Below the pieces are notes generated by a model. The model ran no database searches. It saw only the letters and a list, made by a program, of their open reading frames with translations, and was not told the origin of the DNA. 64,000 bases of DNA, from assembly GCA_903880015.1 (NCBI GenBank), contig CAIRNS010000015.1, forward strand, positions 1 to 64,000. The letters are read 5' to 3'. The position numbers and the translations under genes were made by a program. This document shows positions 59,788-64,000 of the stretch, piece by piece. Source of the stretch: an uncultured Elusimicrobia bacterium. Lineage in GTDB: Bacteria > Elusimicrobiota > Endomicrobiia > Endomicrobiales > CAIRNS01. Each line of letters starts with the position of its first letter. Positions within the stretch are counted from its first letter, which is position 1.

Positions 59788-61299
59788 ATGAATAATAAAG
59801 TTATATTTTTTGATACTACTCTGCGTGACGGTGAACAGTCGCCGGGCGCCAGTTTGAACATTGTTGAAAAGATGGAAATGGCGCGCCAGCTGGCTGCGCT
59901 GGGCGTTGATGTGATGGAGGCGGGATTTCCCATCTCAAGCCCGGGAGATTTTGAAGCGGTAAAACTTATTGCCAAAACAATCAAAGGCCCGATTATAGCC
60001 GGGTTATGCCGTGCGAGCGAAAAGGATATTACTGCCTGCTGGAACGCGGTAAAATATGCCCGTAAGCCGCGTATTCATATCTTTTTAGCGACCTCGGATA
60101 TTCATATTGAGAAGAAACTGCAGAAAACCCGCGCTGAGGTTTTTGCTATGGCGGTTCATGCGGTAAAGTTCGCCAAAAAATTGTGCGACGATGTCGAGTT
60201 TTCGGCGGAAGACGCGACCCGTACGGATGTTGATTATCTGTGTTCGATTGTCGAGGCGGTAATCGCCGCCGGTGCCACGACCGTCAATATCCCCGATACT
60301 GTTGGATACACGGTGCCGCAGGAATACGGCGCCCTCATTGGTACTATCCGCACCCGCGTTAAAGGCATTGAAAAAGCGGTGATTAGCGTTCATTGCCATA
60401 ACGACCTGGGTCTGGGCGTCGCCAATTCGTTGGCGGCGGTGGCGGCAGGGGCGCGTCAGGTGGAGTGCACCATCAACGGCATCGGCGAACGGGCCGGCAA
60501 CGCTTCCCTCGAAGAAGTGGTCATGGCTCTCAAGACGCGCCGGAATTTTTTCAAACTTGATTACGGCATCAATACCAGGGAAATCTATAAGACAAGCCGT
60601 CTTTTTTCGTCACTGACCGGCATCCCCGTTCAGCCGAACAAGGCGATTGTCGGTGCAAACGCTTTTGCGCACGAGGCGGGCATACATCAGGACGGCGTGC
60701 TTAAAGAACGGCGCACCTATGAGATTATGCGGCCTGAGGATGTGGGCGTTCCCGCAAGCAAATTGGTGCTGGGGAAACATTCGGGCCGTCATGCCCTGGT
60801 CAGTCGTCTCAAAGATTTGGGCTATCGCGTAAAGCCGGCGGATGTGGTGTCGTTATTTGACCGCTTCAAAGTGCTGGCTGATAAAAAGAAAGTTATATAT
60901 GACGACGATATCGTTGCTTTGGCGGAACAGGGAATCAAACAGCCGCCGGCTACCTATTGTCTTGAATATCTTAACACTTCGTCGGGTACCGGCGTCATTC
61001 CTACTGCGACCGTGCGTCTAATGGTGAAAAAAGTGATCGTGCAGGAAGCGGCGTGCGGCGACGGACCGGTTGATGCGGCGTACAAGGCAATCGATAAAAT
61101 TACCGGCATCAAGGTGACGCTGGCGGATTACAATCTGCGCGCGATTTCCGGCGGTAAGGATGCGCAGGGCGAAGTAAATGTCAGGGTGGAGCGCAACGGC
61201 GTGACATTCACGGGGCGCTCAACCTCAACCGACATCATCGACGCCAGCGCCAAGGCGTACATTCAGGCATTGAACAAAATAGCTGCCGGCGCACGATAG
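59788..61299 (+). CDS. leuA: 2-isopropylmalate synthase
   Basis: A 503-residue enzyme that condenses acetyl-CoA with 2-oxoisovalerate, committing to leucine synthesis. [18 protein letters not shown] (metal Asp, Arg), [31 protein letters not shown] and [16 protein letters not shown] make the TIM barrel; residues from about 385 form the regulatory LeuA domain with [14 protein letters not shown]. Full length, type 1. AGGAGG eight bases upstream selects ATG 59788 over ATG 59782. Citramalate synthase and homocitrate synthase are related, but the adjacent leuCDB fixes the call. Confidence 0.96.
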   Translation: MNNKVIFFDTTLRDGEQSPGASLNIVEKMEMARQLAALGVDVMEAGFPISSPGDFEAVKLIAKTIKGPIIAGLCRASEKDITACWNAVKYARKPRIHIFLATSDIHIEKKLQKTRAEVFAMAVHAVKFAKKLCDDVEFSAEDATRTDVDYLCSIVEAVIAAGATTVNIPDTVGYTVPQEYGALIGTIRTRVKGIEKAVISVHCHNDLGLGVANSLAAVAAGARQVECTINGIGERAGNASLEEVVMALKTRRNFFKLDYGINTREIYKTSRLFSSLTGIPVQPNKAIVGANAFAHEAGIHQDGVLKERRTYEIMRPEDVGVPASKLVLGKHSGRHALVSRLKDLGYRVKPADVVSLFDRFKVLADKKKVIYDDDIVALAEQGIKQPPATYCLEYLNTSSGTGVIPTATVRLMVKKVIVQEAACGDGPVDAAYKAIDKITGIKVTLADYNLRAISGGKDAQGEVNVRVERNGVTFTGRSTSTDIIDASAKAYIQALNKIAAGAR

Positions 61300-61327
61300 T
61301 GAATATTTAATTAAAGAGGAGTACAGC

Positions 61328-62590
61328 ATGGGACAGACGATAACAGAAAAAATATTGGCCGCTCATTGCGGCGTGAAATCGGTCAAAGCCGGAGAGTTCA
61401 TCGAGCCGAAGATTGATATCGCCTTGGGTAACGATGTTACTTCGCCGCTGGCAATAAAAGAGTTCCGCCAGGTCGGCGCAAAAAAGGTTTTTGACCGTTC
61501 AAAAGTAGTTTTGGTGATGGACCATTTTACGCCGAACAAGGATATTGACAGCGCCGAACAAGTTAAGTTTGTGCGGACATTCGCGCGGGAACAGAAGCTG
61601 GTGCATTATTATGAGGGCGGTAATTGCGGCGTAGAACATGCATTGCTGCCGGAACAGGGCATTGTTGTTCCCGGAGACCTCGTTATCGGCGCCGATTCTC
61701 ATACCTGTACCTACGGCGCAATGGGCGCGTTCTCAAGCGGCGCGGGTTCGACGGATTTGTGCGCGGCGATGATAACGGGGAAAATCTGGCTAAAGGTCCC
61801 TAAGACGATAAAATTTGTTTATACCGGCAAACTTAACACATGGGTCGGCGGCAAAGACCTTATTTTGTATACGATAGGGAAAATCGGCGTTGACGGCGCG
61901 CTCTATCAGGCGATGGAATTTACAGGCCCAGTCATTGAAAAACTATCCATGTCAGACCGCTTTACCATGGCTAACATGGCGATAGAAGCGGGGGGAAAGA
62001 ACGGTATTATTGCTCCTGATAAGCAGACTCTTGCATATATGAAGGGGCGGGGAAAACGGGCAGGGAAGATTTTCCAGAGCGACCCTGACGCAACCTATGC
62101 CGACATCATAGAAATCGATTGTTCAAAGATCGTCCCTCAGGTCGCGGTTCCTTTTTTACCGTCGAACGCTAAAACGGCGCGGTCGCTCAACGCCATTGAA
62201 ATCGATCAGGTGGTAGTTGGTTCCTGCACCAACGGCCGTATAGAAGATTTACGGCTGGCTGCGTCGATAATCAAAGGAAAAAAAGTACATTCTCGCGTGC
62301 GCATGCTGGTCATACCGGCGACGCCGCAGATATACAGCGCCGCGCTTAAAGAAGGGCTTCTTGAGATATTCATGAAAGCCGGCGCGATAATTTCCGCGCC
62401 CACCTGCGGTCCCTGTCTGGGCGGACATATGGGCATTCTCGCGTCAGGCGAACGGTGCGTTGCGACAACCAACCGCAATTTCGTCGGGCGGATGGGTCAT
62501 CCCAAATCCGAAGTGTATCTTGCCAATCCGGCGGTTGCCACCGCTTCGGCAATCACGGGAAAAATAATCGATCCGTCTCAATTAAAATAA
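61328..62590 (+). CDS. leuC: 3-isopropylmalate dehydratase large subunit
   Basis: A 420-residue aconitase-fold subunit holding the [4Fe-4S] cluster. [36 protein letters not shown] and [20 protein letters not shown] contain the three cluster cysteines. This is the shorter archaeal/anaerobe-type LeuC (about 420) rather than the 466-residue E. coli type. AGAGGAG precedes ATG 61328. leuD follows after ten bases. Confidence 0.95.
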   Translation: MGQTITEKILAAHCGVKSVKAGEFIEPKIDIALGNDVTSPLAIKEFRQVGAKKVFDRSKVVLVMDHFTPNKDIDSAEQVKFVRTFAREQKLVHYYEGGNCGVEHALLPEQGIVVPGDLVIGADSHTCTYGAMGAFSSGAGSTDLCAAMITGKIWLKVPKTIKFVYTGKLNTWVGGKDLILYTIGKIGVDGALYQAMEFTGPVIEKLSMSDRFTMANMAIEAGGKNGIIAPDKQTLAYMKGRGKRAGKIFQSDPDATYADIIEIDCSKIVPQVAVPFLPSNAKTARSLNAIEIDQVVVGSCTNGRIEDLRLAASIIKGKKVHSRVRMLVIPATPQIYSAALKEGLLEIFMKAGAIISAPTCGPCLGGHMGILASGERCVATTNRNFVGRMGHPKSEVYLANPAVATASAITGKIIDPSQLK

Positions 62591-62600
62591 GGAGAGCGAC

Positions 62601-63095
62601 ATGGCTTCACTGACACTCCAGGGCAGCGCGCACCGCTACGGCGCGAACATAAATACGGATGAAATTATTCCGGCACGCTATTTGAATACATCCGATCCGG
62701 ATGAGCTGGCGAAGCACTGCATGGAGGATCTCGATAAGGACTTCATGAAAAAACTAAAACCCGGCGATTTTATCGTTGCCGAGCAGAATTTCGGGTGCGG
62801 TTCCTCGCGGGAACATGCGCCGATAGCTATTAAAAAAGCAGGCGTCAGCGCGATTATCGCTTCCACCTTCGCGCGCATTTTCTTTCGCAATGCCATCAAT
62901 ATAGGATTGCCGATTCTCGAATGCCCGGCGGCAGTAAAAAATATTAAATCAGGCGATGTTCTTTCCATCGACTTGACCGCGGGAACCATAAAGAATGTGA
63001 CCCGCTCGGAAGTATATCAGGCTCAGCCGTTCCCGCCGTTCATGCAGGACATCATCAAACAGGGCGGGTTGTTAAACTATTTAAAGCGAAGATAA
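62601..63095 (+). CDS. leuD: 3-isopropylmalate dehydratase small subunit
   Basis: A 164-residue swivelling domain that completes the LeuCD isomerase. [43 protein letters not shown] in two parts and [20 protein letters not shown] are the family signatures. It is the short LeuD typical of partners of the 420-residue LeuC. GGAGAG precedes ATG 62601. Confidence 0.96.
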   Translation: MASLTLQGSAHRYGANINTDEIIPARYLNTSDPDELAKHCMEDLDKDFMKKLKPGDFIVAEQNFGCGSSREHAPIAIKKAGVSAIIASTFARIFFRNAINIGLPILECPAAVKNIKSGDVLSIDLTAGTIKNVTRSEVYQAQPFPPFMQDIIKQGGLLNYLKRR

Positions 63096-63110
63096 GAAAA
63101 GGGGAACATC

Positions 63111-64000
63111 ATGGGAAAAACCTATCGTATTGCAGTCGTAGCCGGAGACGGGACAGGACCGGAAGTTATCAGAGAAGGCATAAAAGTTATTGATACATTG
63201 TCCCGAAAATCCGATTTCAAGATTGATTGGATATATTATAATCTCGGCGGGGAACAGTACAAAAAATGCCAGGAGATTTTACCCGACAGCGTTCTGGCGG
63301 AGTTGAGAAAAGTCGATGCAATTTATCTCGGCGCCATCGGGCATCCCGATGTGAAGCCGGGTATTTTGGAAAAGGGACTCTTGCTGCGCCTCAGGTTTGA
63401 ACTGGACCAGTACATCAATTTGCGGCCGGTAAAGTTGTACCCCAATGTCGCCTCACCCCTGAAAGATAAGACGCCTGAGCAGATTGATTTTGTCGTTGTT
63501 CGTGAAAACACCGAGGGCATGTACTGCGGCGCCGGCGGATTTCTGCGCAAGGGCACGCCGCAGGAAACAGCAGTCCAGGAATCAATCAATACGCGTTTTG
63601 GCGTCGAGCGGTGTATTCGATACGCTTTTGAGCTGACCAAGAAACGCAACAAACAAAAAAAACTGACTCTATGCGGCAAAACGAATGTCTTGACCTATGC
63701 GTTTGATTTGTGGGAACGCGCGTTTTATCATGTTGCCAAGGAATATCCCGGTGTGAAGCCCGATTACGCCCATGTTGACGCAACTTGTATGTGGATGGTA
63801 AAAAACCCCGAATGGTTTGATGTTATCGTGACGGACAACTTGTTCGGCGACATTATCACCGACCTTGGTGCGATGATACAGGGTGGTATGGGCATTGCCG
63901 CAGGCGGAAATATCAATCCTAACGGGGTATCGATGTTCGAACCCATCGGCGGGTCGGCGCCGAAATATACCAATCAGAATGTCATCAATCCTTTGGCGGC
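63111..64000 (+). CDS. leuB: 3-isopropylmalate dehydrogenase (3' end outside the window)
   Basis: An open frame of 296 codons running off the right edge. [83 protein letters not shown] and [11 protein letters not shown] are family blocks of beta-decarboxylating dehydrogenases. The text is of the NAD-dependent LeuB/tartrate-dehydrogenase branch that often pairs with short LeuC and LeuD. It would oxidise 3-isopropylmalate to 2-oxoisocaproate. GGGGAA precedes ATG 63111. Isocitrate or homoisocitrate use is less likely given leuACD. Confidence 0.92.
   Translation, partial: MGKTYRIAVVAGDGTGPEVIREGIKVIDTLSRKSDFKIDWIYYNLGGEQYKKCQEILPDSVLAELRKVDAIYLGAIGHPDVKPGILEKGLLLRLRFELDQYINLRPVKLYPNVASPLKDKTPEQIDFVVVRENTEGMYCGAGGFLRKGTPQETAVQESINTRFGVERCIRYAFELTKKRNKQKKLTLCGKTNVLTYAFDLWERAFYHVAKEYPGVKPDYAHVDATCMWMVKNPEWFDVIVTDNLFGDIITDLGAMIQGGMGIAAGGNINPNGVSMFEPIGGSAPKYTNQNVINPLA

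Overview
The window is a gene-dense, almost entirely chromosomal housekeeping segment from a Gram-negative-type bacterium. It carries a heptosyltransferase-like GT9, a polyprenyl-phosphate-sugar/GT-C glycan module, a probable outer-membrane barrel protein, lipoprotein processing genes (lspA, lgt) and phosphatidylserine/phosphatidylethanolamine synthesis. Class I two-subunit fumarase, a short malic enzyme, type III pantothenate kinase, CIRCE-controlled groESL, DUF4321-maf, orphan Flp/TadE genes and PilB fit an uncultivated anaerobic lineage such as Omnitrophota or a neighbour (Elusimicrobiota/PVC-like). That placement is inference from gene style, not from a marker tree. No phage, CRISPR array, IS element or rRNA operon was seen.

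Layout. 1-5.6 kb: the end of a radical SAM/SPASM gene, convergent with a four-gene minus-strand glycan operon (GT9, DPM-like GT2, a GT39-PAP2 fusion, a Cache/PAS membrane sensor). 5.6-12.2 kb: larE, an Orn/Lys/Arg decarboxylase, a DksA-like gene, a second GT39, argF, cutA, a REP doublet, DUF4321 and maf. 12.2-14.4 kb (minus): a SurA_N-type foldase, bactofilin and an M23 peptidase (envelope/shape module), divergent from valS-rph-rdgB. 18.6-25.9 kb: tRNA-Pro(TGG), TadE and Flp pilin genes, purM-purN-purB and a very large GH94-like protein. 26-32 kb: pilB, malic enzyme, fumarase alpha/beta, coaX and an unknown barrel protein. 32-34.3 kb: tandem CIRCE operators, groES-groEL and a strong terminator. 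34.3-49.6 kb: a long plus-strand run (yggS, proC, DUF167, mtnA, a 2TM/HAMP-like protein, ileS, lspA, lgt, rluA-type synthase, gmk, rpoZ, coaC, TPM protein, degenerate nucleotidyltransferase, lemA, coaB, udg, priA). 53.4-59.7 kb: def-fmt, htpX-rsmB-rlmN and psd-pssA. 59.8-64 kb: leuA-leuC-leuD-leuB, with leuB running off the window.

The accessory part is 49.56-53.4 kb. Two tandem genes each join a PilX-type minor-pilin N-terminus to a seven-motif kelch beta-propeller, and they are separated and bounded by three copies of a palindromic REP-doublet (REPIN-like) element spaced 1868 and 1866 bp apart. The second gene is broken in its sixth propeller motif exactly at a run of nine Gs; eight Gs would restore a full seven-motif protein ending in the same conserved tail as its sister. 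The simplest exciting reading is a phase-variable, pilus-borne propeller adhesin pair that arose by a REPIN-bounded tandem duplication.

Transcription signals are readable: several TTGACA/TATAAT-type promoters (tRNA-Pro, groES, valS, M23 gene, both pilin-propeller genes, psd) and a second group whose -10 box lies only 7-12 nt before the start codon without a Shine-Dalgarno sequence (speA-like, argF, def, larE, yggS), suggesting leaderless mRNAs. Many gene junctions overlap as ATGA, GTGA or TAATG, indicating tight translational coupling.
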